In this document: positions 23,392 to 31,048 of the stretch, in pieces
Numbering within the stretch: position 1 is the first letter of the stretch
Layout of the letters: every line of letters starts with the position of its first letter
DNA from: CAZFLN01 sp964519905
GTDB lineage: Bacteria; Patescibacteriota; Microgenomatia; UBA1400; UBA1396
Direction: 5' to 3'
DNA length: 44,821 bases
Assembly (NCBI GenBank): GCA_964519905.1
Contig: CAZFLN010000009.1
Coordinates: forward strand, 1-44,821
The notes under the pieces: generated by a model
The model's database searches: none
Seen by the model: the letters and a program-made list of their open reading frames with translations, nothing else
What the model was told of the DNA's origin: nothing
Program-made: the position numbers and the translations under genes

Positions 23392-24560
23392 ATGGCCCAC
23401 TTTCTCTGCCAATTGGGACAAGCATCACATCTGTGTTGGGAAGAATTATGTGCGGTTTCTGCACGATTTAATCTTCCTGCACCAACTCGACTGAATGAAT
23501 TTTTCGCGCAAATCGAAGCTCCAGAGGATTTTGATCTCGCTGTGTTCCAACTGGAATTAGCAGGAACCATCAAAATCGCCCAAGTTTTGGAAACAACACA
23601 GGAAACCACCCTGGAAGAAGTCACCAACAAGTCGGTCGAGCTGTTGCAACACATTCCGTTTAAGCGTTTTTCTATTACCGAGATTGGTCGAGATCACCTG
23701 CCAGAAATTGATGTCTACGAAGTAAAAGCAAAACTCCAAAGCCTCGGGCTCCGCGGTACGTATCACGAAAGTCCACGAGCTGGCGTCAACGCGGCCAGTT
23801 TGAAGAATCGAAAAGTGACTGAGCTCCTGATTCTGCAAACCGAGCAAGGAGTGACCTACTCAATTACCAAGAGTTTCCAAGATGTTGATACCTGGACCGA
23901 ACGCGACATGGATAAGCCAGAGCGCGACCGCAAGCGTGGTATGTTGCCACCAAAAATCGCTCGCATGTTGGTAAATATCGCTATCGGAGCTGACCAACCA
24001 GAAGAGCATGTTGTTCTTGACCCATTCGTTGGAGTTGGAACCGTCTTGATTGAGGCGGCTGACCTGGATNNNNNNNNNNAAAAACCGTTCTTGGCAGCGA
24101 TGTTGATCCAAAAGCCATCATTGCAACAACGGCGAATATTTCCTGGTGGCGAAGAATTTCTGGTCAAGAATTTTCTGACGAGCTCGCCGTCCGATCAGCA
24201 GAAAAACTTGATAAACATGACTTTAAGACTCTCCCAACCGTAATCGTCACAGAACCATTCCTCGGAAAACTGACACCAAAGCCAGAACAAATTCCGGGTG
24301 TGGTGCGAGGATTGGAAAAAATGTACAAAGGAGCCTTGCGCGCCTTTACTCGAATTTTGCCAGCGAATGGAAAAGTTGTAATGATTCTGCCAGAGTTTAC
24401 ACTCAGCTCAGGTCGAAAAATTACGACCTCCCAAACACTCAAAGACGCTGCTGATCTGGGATTTGAAGTGAAGCTCGGCCCAATCCGAGCCGGACGAGAG
24501 ACTGCCCATACGCAACGACAAGTATATATGTTAGAATACGTACCTTATGGCACACGTTAA
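23392..24560 (+). CDS. Trm11-like RNA guanine-N2 methyltransferase, interrupted by an assembly gap
   Basis: Two reading-frame halves either side of ten Ns join into one protein of about 390 residues. Before the gap is an N-terminal RNA-binding-like part, then DMDKPERDRKRGMLPPKIAR and LDPFVGVGTVLIEAADLD, the SAM-binding motif I. After the gap the frame starting at 24081 reads KTVLGSDVDPKAIIATTAN, then VTEPFLGKLT in the place of the catalytic (D/N)PPY/F motif and a normal Rossmann C-terminus to the TAA at 24558-24560. This is the Trm11/RlmKL-type family that methylates G in tRNA or rRNA. The frame shift is explained by the arbitrary gap length, not by a mutation. It lies between rplU and rpmA and overlaps rpmA by 14 bases. 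Confidence 0.82.
24070..24079. other. assembly gap (10 Ns) inside the methyltransferase gene
   Basis: Ten Ns that shift the reading frame. An intact gene needs a missing length of 2 modulo 3. In the family only a few residues separate motif I from the following GSDVDP strand, so the true gap is probably only 2 or 5 bases. Confidence 0.9.
24532..24537 (+). promoter_or_regulatory. -10 element of rpmA
   Basis: TAGAAT within the end of the methyltransferase gene, nine bases before the rpmA ATG. It would allow separate, leaderless expression of bL27. Confidence 0.4.
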
Positions 24561-24801
24561 AGCGGGTGGCGCAAGCGCCCATCAACACCATCAACGACGC
24601 GGAAAGCGCCTCGGACTCAAAAAGTCTGACGCTCAAGTCGTCAAAAACGGCAACATCATCATTCGCCAAAAGGGTACGAAGTACAAGCCAGGCAAGAATG
24701 TTGGTTTGGGCCGAGATTACACCATCTATGCTTTGATTGATGGCGTTGTAAAGTTCTCAAAGCGACTTGGTCGCACTATTGTGAACGTTGAACAGAAATA
24801 A
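24547..24801 (+). CDS. rpmA: 50S ribosomal protein bL27
   Basis: An 84-residue ribosomal protein whose N-terminus reaches toward the peptidyl transferase centre. The core KRLGLKKSDAQVVKNGNIII and RQKGTKYKPGKNVGLGRDY are canonical. The N-terminus MAHVKAGGASAHQHHQRRG is His-rich, and there is no sign of the Firmicutes-style cleavable extension or of a Prp protease gene between rplU and rpmA. It overlaps the upstream methyltransferase by 14 bases in another frame. Confidence 0.97.
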   Translation: MAHVKAGGASAHQHHQRRGKRLGLKKSDAQVVKNGNIIIRQKGTKYKPGKNVGLGRDYTIYALIDGVVKFSKRLGRTIVNVEQK

Positions 24802-24805
24802 AACT

Positions 24806-24862
24806 CACACGTTTGTGTGATGCGCGGGCGGTTGGGTGCGAGCACTCAACCGCCCGCTTTCG
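24806..24862 (+). terminator. tandem hairpin terminator between rpmA and the pseudouridine synthase gene
   Basis: A small stem, CACAC with GTGTG (24806-24819), is followed by a very strong one pairing GCGGGCGGTTG (24824-24834) with CAACCGCCCGC (24847-24857), then a T-rich tail. The genes on both sides converge here, so it probably serves both. Confidence 0.85.
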
Positions 24863-24864
24863 TT

Positions 24865-25593
24865 TTACTTGGTTGTTGTTTCCAGACGGACTTCACCAGG
24901 TTTGAGCGTACCTAATTGATACTTTCCATGACTCACGCGCTTTAATTTCTGCACAGGATGATTCACGGCTTGCATCATTCGACGAATTTGATGGTGCCGA
25001 CCTTCAGACAAAGTAATTTTGAGCATTTGCCCAGCTTCAAAATCATTCACAATTTGAACATCTGCTGGTTGGGTGTAGCCATCCTTCAGAGGAACGCCTG
25101 TGCGTAAACGGTGGAGCTCGCTGGCCGTAAGCAAGCCAGAAATCCAAACTTGATAGGTGCGGGGCACCTCAAACTTCGGGTGAGTCAATCGATATGCCAA
25201 TTCGCCATCATTCGTGAGTAAAACGAGACCTTCAGACTCTTCATCCAAGCGACCGACCGGGTAGAGGCGAGTTTTTTTGTACTCTTCGGGTAGGTATTGA
25301 AGAACTGTCGGTTTTCCATCTGGATCATGCGTCGTGGACACAACACCAACAGGTTTATAGAGGCTCAAAACAAGCGTTTCTGACTGAGTTGGCAGTGCTC
25401 GACCTTTCACAGAAATCTTGTCTGTGGCTGGGTCGACGCGACGAGCCACGTTCTTTTCCACTGTTCCATTCACACTGACCTTGCCAGCAAGAATAAGTTC
25501 TTCGGCGGCGCGACGAGAAGCCACACCAGCATGGGCCAAAACCTTCGCCAATTTTTGAGATTTTTCGTTCGTGGACAGAGTGTCAGTGGACAT
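24865..25593 (-). CDS. RsuA/RluB/RluE-family rRNA pseudouridine synthase
   Basis: A 242-residue enzyme. An N-terminal S4 RNA-binding domain (LAKVLAHAGVASRRAAEELI, about 15-60) is joined to the catalytic domain. YPVGRLDEESEGLVLLTNDG holds the catalytic Asp117. SLYKPVGVVST and SEGRHHQIRRMM are the other family motifs. It most resembles RluB, which modifies 23S rRNA near the peptidyl transferase centre, but the exact target uridine is not readable. The start is supported by TATACT six bases upstream. It is divergent from parB. Confidence 0.93.
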   Translation of the reverse strand: MSTDTLSTNEKSQKLAKVLAHAGVASRRAAEELILAGKVSVNGTVEKNVARRVDPATDKISVKGRALPTQSETLVLSLYKPVGVVSTTHDPDGKPTVLQYLPEEYKKTRLYPVGRLDEESEGLVLLTNDGELAYRLTHPKFEVPRTYQVWISGLLTASELHRLRTGVPLKDGYTQPADVQIVNDFEAGQMLKITLSEGRHHQIRRMMQAVNHPVQKLKRVSHGKYQLGTLKPGEVRLETTTK

Positions 25594-25599
25594 GAAAGA

Positions 25600-25605
25600 A
25601 GTATA
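25600..25605 (-). promoter_or_regulatory. -10 element of the pseudouridine synthase gene
   Basis: TATACT on the minus strand, six bases before the ATG at 25593; predicted leaderless. The parB promoter lies back to back with it in a 69-base spacer. Confidence 0.5.
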
Positions 25606-25627
25606 ACAAACATCTGGTGAAAAGTAT

Positions 25628-25656
25628 TTGTGAAAATAATAAATATGTGTTATAAA
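25628..25656 (+). promoter_or_regulatory. parB promoter, predicted leaderless
   Basis: TTGTGA at 25628-25633, a 17-base spacer and TATAAA at 25651-25656, six bases before the ATG at 25663. The transcript start would lie at the ATG, downstream of an in-frame GTG at 25630, which therefore cannot be the start. Confidence 0.6.
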
Positions 25657-25662
25657 TCACCT

Positions 25663-26508
25663 ATGGCAGGCACTCCTCAAAACTCAACTCCGCAAATGAT
25701 CCAAGAGCTTTCGGTTGATTTGATTCAACCGAATCCACATCAACCTCGCAAACATATTGATCCGGCCGAACTGGATGATCTTGTCCAGTCGATCAAGCAG
25801 CATGGTGTTTTAGAGCCTATCGTTCTGGCACATACGCCAGCAGGCTATCAGATTATTGCCGGGGAGCGACGCTGGCGCGCTTCCAAAAAAGCTGGTTTGG
25901 CAACTGTCCCAGCAGTGGTGAAGAAAACATCCCCTCGCGGCATGCTGGAAATGTCGATCATCGAAAATGTGCAGCGATCTGATCTGAATGCCATTGAGCG
26001 CGGCCATGCTTTGAATCGCTTAGTCGAGGAATTTGGTCTCTCGCACTCGCAAGTTGCTGAGCAGATCGGAAAATCACCAGCCTATGTCTCAAACTCCATC
26101 CGACTTTTGAATCTTCCTGATGCCCTAAAAGACGGCATTCTGAGCGGACTCATTTCGGAGGGTCACGCCCGAGCGCTGCAAGCAATTGCTGATCCTCGCA
26201 GCATGATTGAAGCCTACAAAATAATTCTCAAAGAGAATGGCTCTGTCCGCCGCGCGGAGGAACTCGCTCGTCGTTTCCGCGATCGAGATGGAGAAGAGCG
26301 AGTGCACCACAAACCAAAGATTGAGGTTTCAGCCGATATTGATCGTTGGGAAAATATGATCGCAGAAACTCTCGGAGAAAACAGTCAGGTGAATTTGCGC
26401 CGTTCCTACCGTCAAACCCAAATTGTCATCCGACTCAAGGGCTCTTTGCAAGACACACAGCCACAGTTGGATCAAATACTGGCGATTGCCAAGAAAAAGC
26501 AAAAATAA
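25663..26508 (+). CDS. parB: chromosome partitioning protein ParB
   Basis: A 281-residue protein that binds parS sites and spreads as a CTP-dependent clamp. It has LIQPNPHQPRKHI, the CTP-binding C motifs GERRWRAS (67-74) and ENVQRSDLN (101-109), a helix-turn-helix at about 126-147 (SHSQVAEQIGKSPAYVSNSI), and a C-terminal dimerisation region. The start at 25663 follows from the promoter. No parA is next to it, which is unusual for a chromosomal parB. A kinase gene follows after three bases, so the two are likely co-transcribed. Confidence 0.95.
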   Translation: MAGTPQNSTPQMIQELSVDLIQPNPHQPRKHIDPAELDDLVQSIKQHGVLEPIVLAHTPAGYQIIAGERRWRASKKAGLATVPAVVKKTSPRGMLEMSIIENVQRSDLNAIERGHALNRLVEEFGLSHSQVAEQIGKSPAYVSNSIRLLNLPDALKDGILSGLISEGHARALQAIADPRSMIEAYKIILKENGSVRRAEELARRFRDRDGEERVHHKPKIEVSADIDRWENMIAETLGENSQVNLRRSYRQTQIVIRLKGSLQDTQPQLDQILAIAKKKQK

Positions 26509-26511
26509 AGT

Positions 26512-27909
26512 ATGGCTGAATCACAACATTGGAATGAAGATTTTTGGATTTCTGATGATGCTCAGCAAGCTGATCAATCACGCCAACTTTCTGATGTTCA
26601 AAAAATTCAAAAATTTGATTTTGATAAAACAGTCCCAGCAAAACCTTCGTCGGTCACTGTAAATTCGCGGCAGGCGCGAATACAGAGACTCGATGGAAAA
26701 AATCCTGAGCAACCCAAAACTGAACTCCAAGATTCAAGAGAAAACCTACGGATAACAGAAGAACTTTTTAAAAAATTTGCACAAATTCCAAATCAACTTA
26801 TACCGAATGAAGTAAAAAATCGTTTTATACGAATGAGAGGTATCGATCAAGAAAATTCCGACCAAATCTGGAATCTTCTTGTCTATCCAACACCTGTTGG
26901 AGCTGGGGGCGTGAGTGAGGTGTTTGTGGCGTTCGACCAAGATTCGAAGAAAACCGTTGCCATAAAAGTGCCACGAAGAGAAGGGTACCTTCACGCAAAA
27001 AATGTAGTTGTTGAGAGTTTTGCTCAACCCACACTGAACATCAATCAGATTCCAACTGATGCCGAAAAAAGCAACTTCTCCCTGAATGCCAACCCCCGTG
27101 AGTGGGAGGCGCTGAAAGATGCAGAATCACCATTTCTTCCTGAAGTATATGGAACTTTTGTACGACAGCAAGCGGGCGAGCAGGAAGTAGTACTTGTAAT
27201 GGAGTATTTATCGCCATTTGACTACATGTCTGGAAAAGAATATGCCACTGCAATGAAAGAGAAGCCAGATGAGTCCTTCAGCATGGTCGCTGAGAACATA
27301 ATGTACTGGGTTTCTGGTTTGGAGTACGTGATTGACTGGAAAAAAATGGCAAATATTGATGTTTCTCCATCAAATATAATGTTTCCTCGAGATACATGGA
27401 AACACTCTGCAAAGCTCATTGACTTTGGGACACTGCACTCCAATAATTCACCATTATCAGTCGTAGGTATTACGAAACCTTTTTCTCCACCAGAAATTCT
27501 TGATTTGGCGAAACAATCAGACGAGAAATTAAATAGCTACTTTGAAAAAAATGGGTATGACACAGCTCTCGTTTACTCTTTGGCTGCGACCATTCTCCAT
27601 ATCTGGGATATTGGGTTTATCCTGCCAAATGAAGTCTGGTCAGGTGAAAACGAAGAACGACTCAAAAATGCCATTGCGGAATTCGCGAAAAAAGTAAATT
27701 CTGGCGAAAAAATCGTGAGTGAAAAAAATCTCATTCATTTTTTCGAGTTAGCACTCGATCCCGATCCAAGACTGAGAATTCAAAACCTCACCCACTTTCT
27801 CATTCTTTTTCAAAACTGTCATAAAGATGCACTTGAAGTCTCATACGATCCAGCGATTGACAGTGCGCTTAGCATTTATAACTTCCAACCTTTCTCATAT
27901 AACTCCTAA
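26512..27909 (+). CDS. Hanks-type (eukaryote-like) Ser/Thr protein kinase
   Basis: A 465-residue soluble protein with a disordered N-terminus of about 120 residues. The glycine loop is VGAGGVSEV (129-137), the ATP-binding Lys is Lys152 (VAIKV), the catalytic loop is NIDVSPSNIMF with Asp283 and Asn288, and the metal-binding DFG is 304-306 (KLIDFGTL). PPE at 326-328 stands for APE. The HRD motif is changed to NID, but all residues needed for catalysis are present, so an active kinase is likely. No membrane helix or PASTA domain is seen. It is three bases behind parB, which suggests a link to chromosome segregation; that is an inference. Confidence 0.85.
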   Translation: MAESQHWNEDFWISDDAQQADQSRQLSDVQKIQKFDFDKTVPAKPSSVTVNSRQARIQRLDGKNPEQPKTELQDSRENLRITEELFKKFAQIPNQLIPNEVKNRFIRMRGIDQENSDQIWNLLVYPTPVGAGGVSEVFVAFDQDSKKTVAIKVPRREGYLHAKNVVVESFAQPTLNINQIPTDAEKSNFSLNANPREWEALKDAESPFLPEVYGTFVRQQAGEQEVVLVMEYLSPFDYMSGKEYATAMKEKPDESFSMVAENIMYWVSGLEYVIDWKKMANIDVSPSNIMFPRDTWKHSAKLIDFGTLHSNNSPLSVVGITKPFSPPEILDLAKQSDEKLNSYFEKNGYDTALVYSLAATILHIWDIGFILPNEVWSGENEERLKNAIAEFAKKVNSGEKIVSEKNLIHFFELALDPDPRLRIQNLTHFLILFQNCHKDALEVSYDPAIDSALSIYNFQPFSYNS

Positions 27910-27922
27910 GCAATTTATACGG

Positions 27923-27928
27923 TATAAT
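27923..27928 (+). promoter_or_regulatory. -10 element of tRNA-His
   Basis: A perfect TATAAT, 30 bases before the tRNA. The -35 region is weak. Confidence 0.55.
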
Positions 27929-27957
27929 GCTTACTGTTAACCTCTCTAGTTAACCAT

Positions 27958-28032
27958 GGTGGCTGTAGCTCAGCTGGTTAGAGCGTCGGTTTGTGGTACC
28001 GAAGGTCGCGGGTTCGAGTCCCGTTAGCCACC
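27958..28032 (+). tRNA. tRNA-His (anticodon GTG)
   Basis: A cloverleaf with anticodon arm TCGGT-TTGTGGT-ACCGA and T arm GCGGGTTCGAGTCCCG. The extra 5' G (-1) opposite C73, the tRNA-His identity mark, is encoded at 27958 and 28032. A full CCA is not encoded. Confidence 0.95.
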
Positions 28033-28090
28033 CATTTTAAAATTCTTCTTTAAAGAAAATAATTATTAGTCAGGGAAAATTTCTCAACCC

Positions 28091-28951
28091 ATGCACTGGA
28101 TTATCGCCACTCTTCTCATGTTCTTCAGCTCGGTGGCGCTGTATTTATTCGTACGAAAAAGTAACGAGTTGAAAACACCCCAGCAGTTGAATAATTTGGC
28201 GATGTTTCTCGTGCCATTGGTGGTGTATGGACTCATGACACTGCACACTTCTGTGAGCTTTTCACTCACGCCGTTTCAGTTTACGCTGATTGTCATACAA
28301 GGCGTGTTCTTTAGCTATCTTGGAAACATGTTTTCGCTCAAGGGAATTGAGTACGCGCCAAACCCGGGATACAGCCTGATCTTGTCGAAAAGCTATGTCG
28401 TATTTACCGCCATAGCCTCAATTTTTCTTTTTTCGGCACCACTTACAGTGCAGTCGATTCTGGCGATTGGATTCATTATTGCGTTTTCGGCTGTAATTAC
28501 CATCGACCGAAATAAAAACCGAGAAAACTCCAACCCACTCTGGCTTCCATACACTTTGGGAGCATTCTTTTGTTGGGGTTTTCTGGCACTGAGCTCGAAG
28601 TATTTACTTGATGCGGGTGTCCCAATCCTCACTCGACTTGTTCTCGCCATGGCAGTGACCACGATTCTTATTATGGCGGAAATACTGTACAAAAAAGTGC
28701 AATGGAAACATCTCTCACGACCACAACTCCAAACACTATTCTGGATCGGTATTCTGGGAGCAAGTTTCAATTATTACATGCAAGCGGCGTTTCATATTGC
28801 GCCAAACGTTGGGTTTGTAAATGCCGCAAATGCTGGCTCTATTTCTCTGCTCACAGTGTTATCTGCAATTTTCTTCAAAGATGAGCTGACACTCAAAAAA
28901 ATGATTGGCATACTTGGTGTAACAGTTGGCCTCATGCTATTGTTTCTGTAG
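28091..28951 (+). CDS. EamA/DMT-superfamily membrane transporter
   Basis: A 286-residue membrane protein with ten predicted helices in two five-helix repeats. Segments such as YLGNMFSLKGIEYAPNPGYS and NYYMQAAFHIAPNVGFVNAA are the repeated positions where EamA proteins have their conserved Pro and Asn. Such proteins export small metabolites or amino acids; the substrate is unknown. No promoter is evident; it may be read from the tRNA-His transcript. The next gene follows after nine bases. Confidence 0.8.
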   Translation: MHWIIATLLMFFSSVALYLFVRKSNELKTPQQLNNLAMFLVPLVVYGLMTLHTSVSFSLTPFQFTLIVIQGVFFSYLGNMFSLKGIEYAPNPGYSLILSKSYVVFTAIASIFLFSAPLTVQSILAIGFIIAFSAVITIDRNKNRENSNPLWLPYTLGAFFCWGFLALSSKYLLDAGVPILTRLVLAMAVTTILIMAEILYKKVQWKHLSRPQLQTLFWIGILGASFNYYMQAAFHIAPNVGFVNAANAGSISLLTVLSAIFFKDELTLKKMIGILGVTVGLMLLFL

Positions 28952-28960
28952 GCAAGAAAT

Positions 28961-29725
28961 ATGAAAGAATTCCCCCAAACATCTCGCGACACTTGGTTCG
29001 ACAGAGTTCAAAAACGCCTTGGACTAAAGCCCTCTGGAAATCTCTTTACCTCGAATGAAGTCGCTGTTCGAAGAAACAGCAGCGATATCGGTGAAAAATA
29101 TATTGATGAACCATATTTACGCGGTCTAGAATTTTATAGAAATGACTACATCGACTTAATAAAAAATCGACCAAATCTCATCGATTCTCGAGTGTCTTTG
29201 TCAGACAAAAATCGGATTGTTGTTCCTCCAATCAAAAATGCGCATGACTGGCTCCTCCTCGCAACATCACTTCCTGGAAACTTCCAATCTGCGGGAGAAA
29301 CTCGAAGATTGAATGGAATATTTGTTGTGTCAGATACCGGCGAAGCAAATAACCGACTCGGTGATGTTGTGATCTCTCTTGATGAACCACAAAAGTCAAA
29401 CAACTACTGGAACCAAGGAAAAGTAAAGCATGCATTCCTAGTAGAAAAGAATGATGGTGTTCGGCCGGCTCTCTACGCTGGAGAAATATCGCTAGAATTT
29501 TCACTCAAGAAAAATGGTCAGTTCGTAATAAAAATCACCAATCTCAACAACAATTCTGGTGGCTTTCAAACCCGAGCCTATCTAGAAAAAAACAATGCGC
29601 TCTTAAAAAAACTCAAAGAAACATTCCAAGATAATCCTGGTGCTAATCAATCTTTTGAGACTTCTGTTCAAGTAACGCCAAGGGCTCAATTAAGATTCCT
29701 CTTGTCGAATGGGCGAAGTAAGTAG
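28961..29725 (+). CDS. hypothetical protein
   Basis: A 254-residue soluble protein that I do not recognise. It has no signal peptide or membrane segment. The middle has alternating short strands (NRIVVPPIKNAHDWLLLAT, NGIFVVSDTGEANNRLGDVV) that suggest a beta-rich fold, and the C-terminus is Asn- and Lys-rich. It is nine bases behind the transporter gene. Base composition resembles its neighbours. Confidence 0.55.
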   Translation: MKEFPQTSRDTWFDRVQKRLGLKPSGNLFTSNEVAVRRNSSDIGEKYIDEPYLRGLEFYRNDYIDLIKNRPNLIDSRVSLSDKNRIVVPPIKNAHDWLLLATSLPGNFQSAGETRRLNGIFVVSDTGEANNRLGDVVISLDEPQKSNNYWNQGKVKHAFLVEKNDGVRPALYAGEISLEFSLKKNGQFVIKITNLNNNSGGFQTRAYLEKNNALLKKLKETFQDNPGANQSFETSVQVTPRAQLRFLLSNGRSK

Positions 29726-29836
29726 ATATGAAAAAAATCAATCAAATTCTCAGTATTGCAGAGTAAATTTTCTTACGAAAAGCCGCTCAAGCAGAACAAA
29801 CTTGCTCCATCTCTTCGTTCTCCTCCTGATATGGGA

Positions 29837-29842
29837 TATACT
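29837..29842 (+). promoter_or_regulatory. -10 element of the first glycosyltransferase gene
   Basis: TATACT six bases before the ATG at 29849, with a poor TTCGTT 16 bases upstream of it. It sets the start inside a longer open frame. Confidence 0.5.
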
Positions 29843-29848
29843 TGTTTC

Positions 29849-31006
29849 ATGCTGCCTTTTCGCCAAACACTCCTTAAGATTTTTCCAATACTTTCCCTGT
29901 TTCTGTGGTTGGTGGTTGGAATCATCCTCCTCCCAGAAAGTGGGGCCGAAATGTTCAATCCGTGGTCTGAACAACGAATTTCTGAAATGGGGTATAAATA
30001 TTCACAGAGTCAGTACGTGGTTGGTGAAGCTGGAGAAAAGATTTCAGATAGTGATCTCTATGAATACGCCGGACGCGCGTATGTGCAAGGAGACGACCCA
30101 ACAACGATCAACTTTGAACATCCGCCACTTGGGAAATACTTTCTTGGTCTGTCGTGGATGCTCTTTGGGAATCCATACACACTGAATATTGCTTTTTTCT
30201 TAGTTTCGTTGGGTTCGATTTGGGTTTTAGGAAAGAACTTTGCTCTGTCATCATGGATTCTCTTTATTGGTCAAGGGCTCTTTACCTTAACAGTGGGGAG
30301 TATTGGATTGGCCTCAGGACTCTTGGATATTCAACTCATTGCCTGGACTGGGCTGTTCTTTTCACTCCTGTTTTGGCAGAGAGAAATTTGGCACAAGTAC
30401 ACACTGATTGGAGTCGTTCTCGGAGCGATCGTGGCGACAAAATATCCAATTCCCAATATTCTTCCCTACGCCTTTGTACTTTTCCTGTGGAGTGTATACA
30501 ACCGAAAACTTCCATATCTTTTCTTGAGTGGTGTAAGTGCCGGAGTCGTCTACCTTGCCAGCTATGCAATGTTCTTCCAAGATGGAAAAACCTTGCTTGA
30601 TCTCCTTGCCTTCGAAAAATATCGCTTCCGTTGGTGGACAGGAGAGCGACCTACGCGAGCAGCCCTTATTTGGCAACTGCTCTTTCTTGGCAAGTTCGAG
30701 GCCTGGTGGCAACCAGGAGAGTGGCATTCTGACCAGAGTTGGAATATTTCGCTCCCCACTTTTTTTGTAGCCAGTAGCGCAGCCTTGCTCCTAAGTGTAA
30801 AAGAAGTCTGGAAGAAAAGAAAACTCTCTAACGAATTCTTACAGATTTTTGCACTGGGGATTTTCTCACTCAGCTTTATGGCACTTTACACAGTTGGCTC
30901 CGCCAATGCAGCCAGGTATCTGTTTGTATTATATCCACTGTGGTTTGTGCTCGCCGCTTACGGGATGAGCAAGATTACTCAAACAAAAATGTTCAAGAGA
31001 AACTAA
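29849..31006 (+). CDS. GT-C membrane glycosyltransferase, PMT/ArnT-like
   Basis: A 385-residue protein with about ten membrane helices. After the first helix, the extracytoplasmic loop has SDSDLYEYAGRAYV and the hallmark FEHPPLGKYFLG (89-100), as in protein O-mannosyltransferase and ArnT relatives, which move a sugar from a polyprenyl phosphate to protein or lipid on the outer face. The frame stays open upstream to 29756, but the promoter and hydrophobic start favour ATG 29849. A second GT-C protein follows. The giant surface proteins further on are possible acceptors; this is conjecture. Confidence 0.8.
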   Translation: MLPFRQTLLKIFPILSLFLWLVVGIILLPESGAEMFNPWSEQRISEMGYKYSQSQYVVGEAGEKISDSDLYEYAGRAYVQGDDPTTINFEHPPLGKYFLGLSWMLFGNPYTLNIAFFLVSLGSIWVLGKNFALSSWILFIGQGLFTLTVGSIGLASGLLDIQLIAWTGLFFSLLFWQREIWHKYTLIGVVLGAIVATKYPIPNILPYAFVLFLWSVYNRKLPYLFLSGVSAGVVYLASYAMFFQDGKTLLDLLAFEKYRFRWWTGERPTRAALIWQLLFLGKFEAWWQPGEWHSDQSWNISLPTFFVASSAALLLSVKEVWKKRKLSNEFLQIFALGIFSLSFMALYTVGSANAARYLFVLYPLWFVLAAYGMSKITQTKMFKRN

Positions 31007-31048
31007 AGATCCGAAAAAATAATTCTCAAAAACATGGAATAAGTGGAA

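Noticed and set aside
23392..24560. A truncated methyltransferase plus a second small gene starting at 24300
   Set aside because: Both halves form one SAM-dependent methyltransferase when the Ns are allowed an arbitrary length.
29756..29848. Upstream extension of the first glycosyltransferase from a TTG codon
   Set aside because: A polar 31-residue extension precedes the first helix, and the -10 hexamer lies inside it, six bases before the ATG at 29849.
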